The position numbers and the translations under genes were made by a program. The notes below the pieces were generated by a model. That model was not told the DNA's origin. It was given only the letters and a program-made list of their open reading frames with translations, and made no database searches. 7,591 bases of DNA from Flavobacteriaceae bacterium (lineage in GTDB: Bacteria > Bacteroidota > Bacteroidia > Flavobacteriales > Flavobacteriaceae): assembly GCA_016649785.1 (NCBI GenBank), contig JAENXB010000140.1, positions 1 to 7,591 of the forward strand. Direction: 5' to 3'. How positions within the stretch are numbered: position 1 is the stretch's first letter; every line of letters begins with the position of its first letter. Shown here piece after piece: positions 1 to 6,181 of this stretch.

Positions 1-513
1 ACCGATATACCGCACTAAATATTCACTGGAAATAAACGCCAGGTAATTCAACCACATTATTAATCCAAGCATTACAACAATTATGGCAAGTTGTAAATAA
101 CTGGCATTGGTGGTAAAGTTCATCGCGGTAACAATGGTTCCGGGGCCTGCTAAAATTGGAATTGCCAAAGGCGAAATGGAAATACCTTCATTAAAATTGA
201 TCTCCGATTGATTATCAATACTGGATTCCTGGGACCTGATCATTTCAAAACCAACAAAAAATATCAGAATTCCCCCTGTAATTTTAAAGGCAGGGATGGT
301 GATACCAAATAAGTCAAAAACATATTTTCCCAAAATAATAAACCCAGTAACGATCACAAAGGCTGTGAAAGTGGCTTTTCGGGAAATTTTCTTTTTAGTT
401 TGTTTATCGGCTTGCTTGGTAAGGCTTAAAAAAATAGGAATATTTCCCGCCGGACTATTGATGGCAAAGAATCCTGTGAACACTGCAATTGCAAATAACC
501 ATAGATTTTCCAT
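1..513 (-). CDS. MarC family (UPF0056) integral membrane protein, 3' end cut off by window edge
   Basis: The first 171 residues are in the window; the gene runs off the left edge, and the family is usually about 190-220 aa, so only the last part is missing. Translation from the ATG at 513 starts MENLWLFAIAVFTGFFAINS, a hydrophobic first helix. It is followed by the family hallmark N-S-P-A-G-N-I-P-I-F at residues 19-28 and a second conserved patch, L-A-I-P-I-L-A-G-P-G-T, at 116-126. The segments around 45-65, 72-90, 118-130 and 142-165 are hydrophobic, giving a multi-pass inner-membrane protein. A basic cytoplasmic-type stretch (KQADKQTKKKISRK) lies after helix one. MarC proteins were once linked to multiple antibiotic resistance, but that link was not upheld, and their substrate is unknown. 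The gene is divergent from the gene at 633 and shares a 119-bp promoter region with it. The family call is firm; the function is not. Confidence 0.9.
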   Translation of the reverse strand, partial: MENLWLFAIAVFTGFFAINSPAGNIPIFLSLTKQADKQTKKKISRKATFTAFVIVTGFIILGKYVFDLFGITIPAFKITGGILIFFVGFEMIRSQESSIDNQSEINFNEGISISPLAIPILAGPGTIVTAMNFTTNASYLQLAIIVVMLGLIMWLNYLAFISSEYLVRYIG

Positions 514-559
514 AAATATATAGCAATTACATGCTAGTCAATTGGCACTTAATTTTTTA

Positions 560-567
560 CAAATCTA
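560..567 (-). promoter_or_regulatory. Candidate Bacteroidota -7 box (TAGATTTG) for the marC-family gene
   Basis: On the minus strand TAGATTTG matches the Bacteroidota primary-sigma -7 consensus TAnnTTTG at every fixed position. It ends 46 nt before the start codon at 513, which would give a leader of about 40 nt. No clear TTG is seen at the -33 distance, so the call rests on the -7 box alone. Confidence 0.4.
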
Positions 568-576
568 AGTTGAATT

Positions 577-607
577 TTGTTTTTAGAAAATAAAGATTTT
601 ACATTTA
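577..607 (+). promoter_or_regulatory. Candidate promoter for the 633-1112 gene (TTG, 20-nt spacer, TACATTTA)
   Basis: TTG at 577-579 and TACATTTA at 600-607 are 20 nt apart. This resembles the Bacteroidota promoter TTG-N(17-23)-TAnnTTTG, with one mismatch in the last base of the -7 box. Transcription would start near 613-614, leaving an A/T-rich leader of about 20 nt without a Shine-Dalgarno sequence before the ATG at 633. Confidence 0.4.
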
Positions 608-632
608 AGCGAAATTAATTCAAAATTAAAAA

Positions 633-1112
633 ATGGATAGGGATAAGCTTCAAAAGATGCCGCTTTTTAAAAAAGCGATGGAGATTTTGGAAATAGTTGA
701 CCGGATTGTAAATCTTGTTCCGGAGGAAGAAGAATACTTAAAAGTTACCGCTGAATTTATGCGAGCTGATGCAATGCAAATTCCTCCAAAAATTGCGGGT
801 GCTGTAGGAGCAGGTTTATATGACCTGAGGATGGAAAATGCAGCAATCATAAGGAAATGTGCCAGGCAGATCTATGTGCAATGCAACAGTTTTGTGATTG
901 AAGGTTTCACAGATACAGAATATCTGGAACTTTTGAGAAATGAAATTGAAGAATTCAGGGTACTCTTTGCTGAATGGGTAAAAACCTTTGATAAATGGGA
1001 TTACATTATAGATCGATGGGGTTTATTTAATCCCCCAGGCGTTAATTATGATGACAAAGATCCAGATGACGATATCCCGTTTGAAAATCCTTTTGATGAT
1101 CCTTTGGAGTAA
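633..1112 (+). CDS. Hypothetical protein, four-helix-bundle-like with acidic C-terminal tail
   Basis: This is a 159-aa soluble protein with no signal peptide and no membrane segment. The start is the ATG at 633, after an A-rich stretch. Residues about 8-125 are almost all amphipathic helix, broken at P30 and near P52. The order resembles the short four-helix-bundle proteins related to the 23S rRNA intervening-sequence protein: a helix starting F-x-x-A-x-E-I, then PEEE, then a helix with R-A-D-A-x-x-I-P-x-x-I-A, then two more helices. The likeness is in pattern rather than strong identity, so it is a suggestion only. The last 30 residues are a disordered-looking, Asp/Pro-rich acidic tail (DDKDPDDDIPFENPFDDPLE), giving a low predicted pI. 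The gene stands alone, converges on icmF and is followed by a strong hairpin terminator. The function is unknown; an interaction or scaffold role is possible but not shown. Confidence 0.7.
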   Translation: MDRDKLQKMPLFKKAMEILEIVDRIVNLVPEEEEYLKVTAEFMRADAMQIPPKIAGAVGAGLYDLRMENAAIIRKCARQIYVQCNSFVIEGFTDTEYLELLRNEIEEFRVLFAEWVKTFDKWDYIIDRWGLFNPPGVNYDDKDPDDDIPFENPFDDPLE

Positions 1113-1174
1113 AAAAAAGGAATGGAGACTATGAGGAATTTAGAATTTATTTCTTGGTTTCACGCACACAAGGA

Positions 1175-1217
1175 AAAAAAACGCAAAGAGCACAAAAGTG
1201 ACTCTTTGCGTTTTTTT
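1175..1217. terminator. Bidirectional intrinsic terminator between the 633-1112 gene and icmF
   Basis: Bases 1175-1190 pair perfectly with 1202-1217 (7 A:T pairs, then CGCAAAGAG with CTCTTTGCG). The stem continues as CAC 1191-1193 with GTG 1198-1200, past a single bulged A at 1201, to an AAAA loop. The outer A/T part supplies a U-run in either direction (T1211-1217 on plus, the complement of A1174-1181 on minus). It lies 63 nt past the stop of the upstream gene and 143 nt past the icmF stop, so it can serve both convergent genes. The stem is made of the CGCAAAG unit that also builds the inverted repeat at 7003-7183. Confidence 0.8.
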
Positions 1218-1299
1218 CGTCCTTTTTGATCCGTTTCCCCCCGGCCCTAAAGGGAGAAGAACAATTCTTCGAACTACTTAACATTTCGTATTTCAAAAG

Positions 1300-1355
1300 T
1301 CTTTTTTCTTGTCTCTTGTTTCTTTTCTTTACTTCCCACTTCCAACCTCTAACTT
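1300..1355 (-). repeat. Degenerate 7-nt purine-rich tandem repeat downstream of icmF
   Basis: Reading the minus strand from 1355 down to 1300 gives eight consecutive heptamers: AAGTTAG, AGGTTGG, AAGTGGG, AAGTAAA, GAAAAGA, AACAAGA, GACAAGA, AAAAAGA. The first four share A-(A/G)-G-T and the last four share A-x-x-A-G-A-like endings. The tract is almost purely purine on this strand. It starts just 4 nt past the icmF stop codon, so it would lie in the icmF 3' untranslated region. It has no coding potential that I can see. AAGTTGG-type heptamers are a recurring intergenic pattern in Flavobacteriia as far as I recall, but this has not been checked here. Confidence 0.55.
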
Positions 1356-1359
1356 TTTC

Positions 1360-4300
1360 TTACATGTTCCTTCTATACTGTCCTCCAACTTCAAACATAG
1401 CCGATGTTATCTGGCCCAGGGAACACACTTTGGTCGCTTCCATTAAAACCTCAAATAAATTTTCATTATTGATCGCTGCCTTTTGGATCTCTTCCAGAAC
1501 ACTTTTGGTATCTTCTTTTTTTGCGTGATGCAAATTTTTCAGAGTAGCGATCTGGTATTGCTTTTCTTCCTTGGTAGCCCGAATTACTTCTCCCGGTGTA
1601 ACCGTTGGAGAGCCTGTAGAACTCAAAAATGTATTCACCCCAATAATGGGAAATTCTCCGTTGTGCTTTAAGGTTTCATAATACAAGCTTTCTTCCTGGA
1701 TCTTACTGCGCTGATACATGGTTTCCATTGCGCCAAGAACCCCGCCCCTTTCATTTATCCTGTCGAATTCGTGCAATACTGCATCTTCCACCAAATCGGT
1801 TAACTCTTCAATTATAAAAGCACCCTGAATAGGATTTTCGTTTTTGGTTAAACCGAGTTCTTTGTTGATGATCAACTGGATCGCCATTGCCCTTCGCACC
1901 GATGCTTCTGTAGGAGTTGTAATAGCTTCATCATAGGCATTTGTATGCAAGGAGTTACAGTTGTCGTAAATTGCATATAAAGCTTGTAAGGTTGTGCGGA
2001 TATCATTAAAATCAATTTCCTGGGCGTGCAAAGAGCGGCCGGAAGTTTGAATGTGATATTTCAACATTTGAGCCCGTGGATCGGCGTTGTATTTGTGTTT
2101 TAAGGCTTTCGCCCATATCTTACGCGCTACCCGTCCAATAACCGCGTATTCAGGATCAACTCCATTTGAGAAAAAGAATGAAAGGTTTGGCCCGAATTTA
2201 TTGATGTCCATTCCCCTGCTCAGGTAATATTCAACGTAGGTAAATCCGTTGGAAAGCGTAAGTGCCAATTGGGTAATTGGGTTGGCTCCTGCTTCGGCTA
2301 TATGATAGCCTGAAATTGAAACCGAATAAAAATTCCGTACTTTTTCTTCTATAAAATATTCCTGCACATCGCCCATTAAGCGCAAAGCAAATTCTGTAGA
2401 AAAGATACAGGTATTTTGCGCCTGATCTTCTTTTAAGATATCGGCCTGCACGGTTCCCCGAACTACATTCAGGGTGTGTTTCTTTATTTTGGCATAAACA
2501 TCTGCCGGTAAAACCTGGTCTCCGGTAATTCCCAGAAGCATCAGGCCAAGGCCGTTGTTTCCGTCGGGCAATTTACCCTGATAAGATGGACGTTCCAGTT
2601 TTTTATCTTTATAGCTCTTGCTGATTTTTTCTTCAACTACCTTCTCCAGCCCGTGTTCTTGAATATATTTTTCACATTGCTGATCAATGGCCGCATTCAT
2701 AAAAAATCCGAGCAACATAGGCGCAGGACCGTTGATGGTCATACTCACTGATGTCATAGCATCGGCCAGATCAAATCCGGAATATAATTTTTTCGCATCG
2801 TCCAGACAGCAGATTGAAACCCCTGCATTCCCAATTTTTCCGTAAATATCGGGTCTAAGATCGGGATCATTTCCATATAACGTTACCGAGTCAAATGCTG
2901 TAGATAGTCGTTTTGCGGGCAAACCCTTACTCACATAGTGAAAACGACGATTTGTACGTTCCGGCCCGCCTTCCCCTGCAAACATCCTGCTTGGATCCTC
3001 ACCGGCTCTTTTAAAGGGATACAATCCGGCGGTATAGGGAAATTCCCCGGGAACGTTTTCCTGTAAACACCAGCGAAGGATATCACCCCAGGCCCTGTAT
3101 TTAGGCAATGCCACCTTGGGTATCTGTGTATGGGACAAAGATTCGGTATGGGTTTCAACTTTTAATTCCTTATCCCGTACTTTAAATGAATAAACCGGCT
3201 CCTTATATTTATTTGTTTTCTCGTCCCAACCGGTAATTACTTCCCAGTTATAAGGATTGAGATCCATTTTCACCTTGTCAAATTCCTTCTTTAAAAGGCC
3301 GACAAAATCCTTGTTTTCTTCAGTAGTAGCTTCATTGAGCTGCTCCTCTTCAATGCCAAATTTCGACAGGCTCAGCTCAATCTTTGTAACCGATTCCAAA
3401 GTCTTGAAAATTCCGTAGAGTTTTTGGGCAACCTCTACCTGAACAAGTGCATTTTCATCGTAACTGCGGTTGTTTTCAGCAATTTCAGATAAATAACGGA
3501 TTCTTTTTGGCGGAATGATATATATTTTTTCGCTCTTTTCGTCCTCGCTGTGAAAGGTGGAATTCAGGGCAGAATTCGTTTTTTCATGAACCTTGTCCAT
3601 TATTTTTCTATAAAGCGTATTCATTCCCGGATCGTTGAACTGGGAAGCTATGGTTCCGTAAACCGGAAGTGTTTCCAAATCTTCATGCCATAATCCATGA
3701 TTGCGCTGATATTGTTTCTTAACATCCCTCAAGGCATCCAAAGCACCCCGTTTGTCAAATTTATTGATGGATACCAGATCGGCAAAATCGAGCATGTCTA
3801 TTTTTTCCAATTGAGTGGCAGCACCAAACTCGGGCGTCATAACATATAACGATGCATCACAATGTTCTATGATCTCGGTATCAGATTGTCCAATTCCGGA
3901 GGTTTCTAAAATAATAAGATCATATTCTGCCGCCTTTAAAACCTCAACGGCTTCAGCGACATATTTGGACAGTGCAAGATTGGATTGGCGCGTAGCCAAA
4001 GACCGCATATAAACCCGTGGACTGTTGATGGAATTCATACGGATCCTGTCTCCCAATAAAGCTCCCCCTGTTTTTCGTTTGGAAGGATCTACAGAGACAA
4101 TCCCGATGGTTTTATCCGGGAAGTCTATTAAAAACCTTCTCACCAGTTCGTCTACCAGCGAAGATTTTCCGGAGCCACCGGTTCCGGTAATACCAAGTAC
4201 CGGAGTCCCGTTTTTTGGAACTTCTATTTCGTTGAAGCTTTCCTGAAACTCCTCATGCCTGTTTTCGGCTAAGGAGATCAAACGGGCGATTGTATTTACA

Positions 4301-4791
4301 TCCTTCTGTTTTAGAAGTTTTTGTGCGTATTTTTTATTTTTTAAAGCTGGGGTGGGAGTATCCGCAGTTTTCACCAAATCGTTGATCATTCCCTGTAATC
4401 CCAATCCCCTTCCATCATCGGGGGAATAAATACGGGTGATGCCGTAATCCATCAATTCCTGAATCTCATCCGGAAGAATTACACCGCCTCCGCCACCGAA
4501 TATCTTAATATGCTCTGCTCCTTTTTCCTTCAACAAATCATACATATACTTAAAATACTCATTGTGTCCGCCCTGATAGGAAGTCATTGCAATGGCATTT
4601 GCATCTTCCTGAATTGCACAGTTTACCACTTCTTCCACGCTGCGGTCATGGCCTAAATGAATAACTTCCACTCCGGTAGACTGGATAATGCGGCGCATGA
4701 TATTTATTGCGGCATCATGCCCATCAAAAAGAGAGGCTGCGGTTACTATTCTTATTGTGTTTTTGGGCTTATAAGGAGCTTGTATTTCCAT
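1360..4791 (-). CDS. icmF: Fused isobutyryl-CoA mutase (B12-binding, MeaB-like GTPase and mutase domains in one chain)
   Basis: This 1143-aa adenosylcobalamin enzyme interconverts isobutyryl-CoA and n-butyryl-CoA in the cytoplasm. Some family members also accept isovaleryl- or pivalyl-CoA. Residues about 12-140 form the B12 domain, with D23-G-H25 supplying the lower axial His and a Gly-rich stretch at 99-103. Residues about 195-410 form the G-protein chaperone: Walker A GTGGSGKSS at 203-211, switch region DPSKRKTGGALLGDR at 235-249, ETSGIG at 296-301, and NKFD at 343-346. A linker leads to the TIM-barrel mutase domain (about 560-1140), with active-site H830 in SISGYH. F604 (in SRMFAG) aligns with Tyr89 of methylmalonyl-CoA mutase, and Q792 (in KEDQAQN) aligns with its Arg207. 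This Phe/Gln pair is the isobutyryl-CoA mutase signature. The length and all motifs are intact. The start ATG at 4791 precedes the B12 domain with normal spacing. A poor -7 candidate (TTATTTTG) lies at 4873-4880. No B12 riboswitch is visible upstream. The gene is monocistronic. Confidence 0.97.
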   Translation of the reverse strand: MEIQAPYKPKNTIRIVTAASLFDGHDAAINIMRRIIQSTGVEVIHLGHDRSVEEVVNCAIQEDANAIAMTSYQGGHNEYFKYMYDLLKEKGAEHIKIFGGGGGVILPDEIQELMDYGITRIYSPDDGRGLGLQGMINDLVKTADTPTPALKNKKYAQKLLKQKDVNTIARLISLAENRHEEFQESFNEIEVPKNGTPVLGITGTGGSGKSSLVDELVRRFLIDFPDKTIGIVSVDPSKRKTGGALLGDRIRMNSINSPRVYMRSLATRQSNLALSKYVAEAVEVLKAAEYDLIILETSGIGQSDTEIIEHCDASLYVMTPEFGAATQLEKIDMLDFADLVSINKFDKRGALDALRDVKKQYQRNHGLWHEDLETLPVYGTIASQFNDPGMNTLYRKIMDKVHEKTNSALNSTFHSEDEKSEKIYIIPPKRIRYLSEIAENNRSYDENALVQVEVAQKLYGIFKTLESVTKIELSLSKFGIEEEQLNEATTEENKDFVGLLKKEFDKVKMDLNPYNWEVITGWDEKTNKYKEPVYSFKVRDKELKVETHTESLSHTQIPKVALPKYRAWGDILRWCLQENVPGEFPYTAGLYPFKRAGEDPSRMFAGEGGPERTNRRFHYVSKGLPAKRLSTAFDSVTLYGNDPDLRPDIYGKIGNAGVSICCLDDAKKLYSGFDLADAMTSVSMTINGPAPMLLGFFMNAAIDQQCEKYIQEHGLEKVVEEKISKSYKDKKLERPSYQGKLPDGNNGLGLMLLGITGDQVLPADVYAKIKKHTLNVVRGTVQADILKEDQAQNTCIFSTEFALRLMGDVQEYFIEEKVRNFYSVSISGYHIAEAGANPITQLALTLSNGFTYVEYYLSRGMDINKFGPNLSFFFSNGVDPEYAVIGRVARKIWAKALKHKYNADPRAQMLKYHIQTSGRSLHAQEIDFNDIRTTLQALYAIYDNCNSLHTNAYDEAITTPTEASVRRAMAIQLIINKELGLTKNENPIQGAFIIEELTDLVEDAVLHEFDRINERGGVLGAMETMYQRSKIQEESLYYETLKHNGEFPIIGVNTFLSSTGSPTVTPGEVIRATKEEKQYQIATLKNLHHAKKEDTKSVLEEIQKAAINNENLFEVLMEATKVCSLGQITSAMFEVGGQYRRNM

Positions 4792-5008
4792 TTCTTAAAA
4801 TAAATTTTGTGGCTGCAATTTACGAATTTCGCAACGAACTTTCCGAATTCAATAACTTTTTAAAGATTTCATCAAAATAAAAATTATCCCATAACACCGA
4901 TTAGGATTTCTATCGTAAAAAAAATCATGTCTTATTCTCCTATGTCCAAAAACCGAAAGCCTGTTTAAAAATGCTTAAACCATTTTGGCGGAAATATGAT
5001 AAACACAG

Positions 5009-5069
5009 CCCATGATTTCAATCATGGGAAAATTATGCAATATTAAATATCCCAACCGTTTTAACGGTT
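5009..5069. repeat. Pair of REP-like palindromes in a promoter-proximal spacer
   Basis: The first palindrome pairs CCCATGAT (5009-5016) with ATCATGGG (5021-5028) around a TTCA loop, a perfect 8-bp stem. The second, 26 nt later, reads AACCGTT (5054-5060), TT, AACGGTT (5063-5069). Folding with a 4-nt loop leaves a 6-bp stem. Neither is followed by a proper T-run, and both sit between divergent genes, where terminators are not expected. Two short different hairpins close together are the usual form of REP-type elements mobilised by single-domain Y1 (RAYT) transposases. No such transposase is in the window, so the REP call is an inference. Confidence 0.45.
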
Positions 5070-5178
5070 TTCCTTCTACCCCTGAAGAATTATCCTGAAT
5101 GAAACCAGGTTAAATATCGAAATTCTAAAATTCAAACTCCAGTAAAAATAATGGTTTAATCCATAAATTTTTTATCAA

Positions 5179-5186
5179 TACATTTG
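5179..5186 (+). promoter_or_regulatory. Candidate -7 box (TACATTTG) for the DUF4197 lipoprotein gene
   Basis: TACATTTG matches the Bacteroidota -7 consensus TAnnTTTG fully and ends 14 nt before the ATG at 5201. It implies transcription starting near 5192-5193 and a leader of only about 8 nt. There is no TTG at the -33 position. If the box is real, it also rules out the upstream in-frame TTG at 5195 as a likely start, because that codon would be the first bases of the transcript. Confidence 0.4.
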
Positions 5187-5200
5187 AAAAAACTTTGAAG

Positions 5201-5905
5201 ATGAAAAAAATACTTCTTTTGGCCATTCTCCCCTTTTTTATGGGTTGTGCCGAATTACAGGATATTGCAAACCAGATGCCCAACGGCGGATACGGAATTA
5301 CAAATACTGAAATAGCAATGGGACTTCAACAAGCCCTGAATTTTGGAATTGATAAACAGGTTACCAAACTGACTGAAGAAGACGGTTTTTTTAATAATGA
5401 ATTAGTGCGAATTAACCTTCCCCCGGAGTTGCAAAAAGTGGACAAAACTTTGCGGGATATTGGAATGAGTGCTCTTGCCGATGAAGGTTTGAAAGTTTTA
5501 AACCGAGCAGCGGAAGACGCCGTGAAAGAAGCTACTCCTATTTTTATCAATGCGGTCCAGAATATAACTTTTACCGATGCCCGGAATATTTTATTGGGAA
5601 ACAATACTGCCGCCACTACTTATCTAAATCAGAAAACCGAAACTCAATTGTACGCGAGATTCAACCCTATTATTTCCAATTCATTGAACCGGGTAGGCGC
5701 CACAAAAGTTTGGGCTAACATCATTGACAGGTACAACTCCCTGCCACTTACCTCAAAAGTGAATCCCGATTTAACGGATTATGTGACCAACAAAGCCCTG
5801 GATGGAGTATTTACCATGATTGCGATTGAGGAACAACAAATTAGGACCAATCTTGCAGCGAGAACAACAACCTTGCTTCAAAGAGTTTTTGCATTGCAGG
5901 ATTAA
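5201..5905 (+). CDS. DUF4197 domain lipoprotein
   Basis: This is a 234-aa protein. I take the ATG at 5201 rather than the in-frame TTG at 5195: MKK followed by a short hydrophobic core gives a normal signal, and a -7 box lies very close upstream. Residues 1-15 are a lipoprotein signal peptide ending FFMG before Cys16, the likely lipid-modified residue. The residues after it (AELQD) fit outer-membrane anchoring facing the periplasm. The mature part is the DUF4197 domain: N-T-E-I-A-M-G-L-Q-Q-A-L, D-G-F-F-N-N-E-L-V-R-I, L-P-P-E-L-Q-K-V-D-K-T-L-R, then N-R-A-A-E-D-A-V-K-E-A-T-P-I-F near the middle. It ends with N-P-D-L-T-D-Y-V-T-N-K-A-L-D-G-V-F-T-M-I-A-x-E-E, typical of the family and full length. 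DUF4197 has no known function; the domain is mostly helical. The small gene at 6014 follows after 108 nt with its own -7 box, so the two need not be an operon. Confidence 0.9.
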   Translation: MKKILLLAILPFFMGCAELQDIANQMPNGGYGITNTEIAMGLQQALNFGIDKQVTKLTEEDGFFNNELVRINLPPELQKVDKTLRDIGMSALADEGLKVLNRAAEDAVKEATPIFINAVQNITFTDARNILLGNNTAATTYLNQKTETQLYARFNPIISNSLNRVGATKVWANIIDRYNSLPLTSKVNPDLTDYVTNKALDGVFTMIAIEEQQIRTNLAARTTTLLQRVFALQD

Positions 5906-5990
5906 CAATTTTAACGGGTCAGTTCAATACTTTGGCATACTTTACATTTCCCTTAACCTCAGCTTAATACATTTTAATAAACTTAACTTT

Positions 5991-5998
5991 TACTTTTG
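5991..5998 (+). promoter_or_regulatory. Candidate -7 box (TACTTTTG) for the 55-aa gene
   Basis: TACTTTTG is a full match to TAnnTTTG and ends 15 nt before the ATG at 6014, leaving a leader of about 9 nt. It overlaps the possible in-frame TTG start at 5996, which therefore cannot be the real start if this promoter is used. No TTG is present near -33. The arrangement closely mirrors the one at 5179-5201. Confidence 0.4.
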
Positions 5999-6013
5999 TC
6001 GTCTAAAGTGAAG

Positions 6014-6181
6014 ATGATGTTTGGAAATCTATTATACCGAAATAAAGAGGAACGCCTGAGACACGAATTTTCTAAATTGATGAGCCGTGCCTTTAAAATG
6101 GCCTTGGTAGATAAAGAGAAAAGCGACAAACTTAATGCCCGGGCCAAGAAAATACTGAAAGAGTTAAAAAGAATGAATTAA
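6014..6181 (+). CDS. Small basic protein, Lacal_2735 family-like
   Basis: This 55-aa protein begins at the ATG at 6014 (a second ATG follows at once at 6017). An in-frame TTG at 5996 is unlikely because a -7 box covers it. After the first few residues (MMFGNLLYR) nearly all of the chain is charged amphipathic helix. It reads E-E-R-L-R-H-E-F-S-K-L-M-S-R-A-F-K-M-A, then D-K-E-K-S-D-K-L-N-A-R-A-K-K-I-L-K-E-L. The pattern of an MFG-type start, one long helix with x-K-S-D-x in the middle, and a Lys/Leu-rich end resembles the Lacal_2735 family of Flavobacteriia, which has no known function. There is no signal peptide. Its stop codon overlaps by 4 nt with that of the convergent receptor gene (TTAA at 6178-6181). 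Coding status is supported by the promoter-like box, the family-like pattern and a tightly packed 3' end. Confidence 0.7.
   Translation: MMFGNLLYRNKEERLRHEFSKLMSRAFKMALVDKEKSDKLNARAKKILKELKRMN

Larger units (their letters stand above)
4792..5200. other. Divergent intergenic spacer between icmF and the DUF4197 gene
   Basis: These 409 bp contain no reading frame longer than a few codons from ATG. The spacer is strongly A/T-rich and must hold the promoters of both flanking genes. The part next to icmF (4792-4900) has only weak -7-like sequences on the minus strand. The middle carries two hairpins (5009-5028 and 5054-5069), entered separately. The right end holds a good -7 box for the lipoprotein gene. 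A small dyad, ATGG-N6-CCAT at 5151-5164, lies where an operator could sit near -35, but a 4-bp dyad is weak. No tRNA, riboswitch or transposon end was recognised. Confidence 0.6.

Noticed and set aside
1256..1270. GAAGAA-CAA-TTCTTC and the adjacent CCCT/AGGG mini-hairpins as terminators
   Set aside because: The stems are short, lack T-runs in the right place, and lie beside a far stronger terminator at 1175-1217.
1385..1391. AAGTTGG inside the icmF 3' end as part of the heptamer array
   Set aside because: It is out of register by one base with the array and encodes the conserved C-terminal residues of IcmF.
2931..3158. Open frame of about 75 codons on the minus strand inside icmF, and similar ones on plus at 3815-4246
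   Set aside because: They lie wholly within the conserved icmF coding sequence in other frames and show no family-like composition.
4792..4900. Possible cobalamin riboswitch upstream of icmF, prompted by GCAGCCAC on the minus strand
   Set aside because: Only part of a B12 box is present, 30 nt or less from the start codon, and there are no supporting helices upstream. The regulated B12 genes are normally transport and synthesis genes.
5195..5200. TTG start giving MKMKKILLL for the lipoprotein
   Set aside because: The ATG at 5201 gives a normal lipoprotein signal, and a -7 box at 5179-5186 would place the transcript start at or beyond the TTG.
5326..5616. Open frame of 96 codons on the minus strand
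   Set aside because: It is antisense to the conserved DUF4197 coding sequence, and its Ser/Ala-rich translation looks like a reversed-frame artefact.
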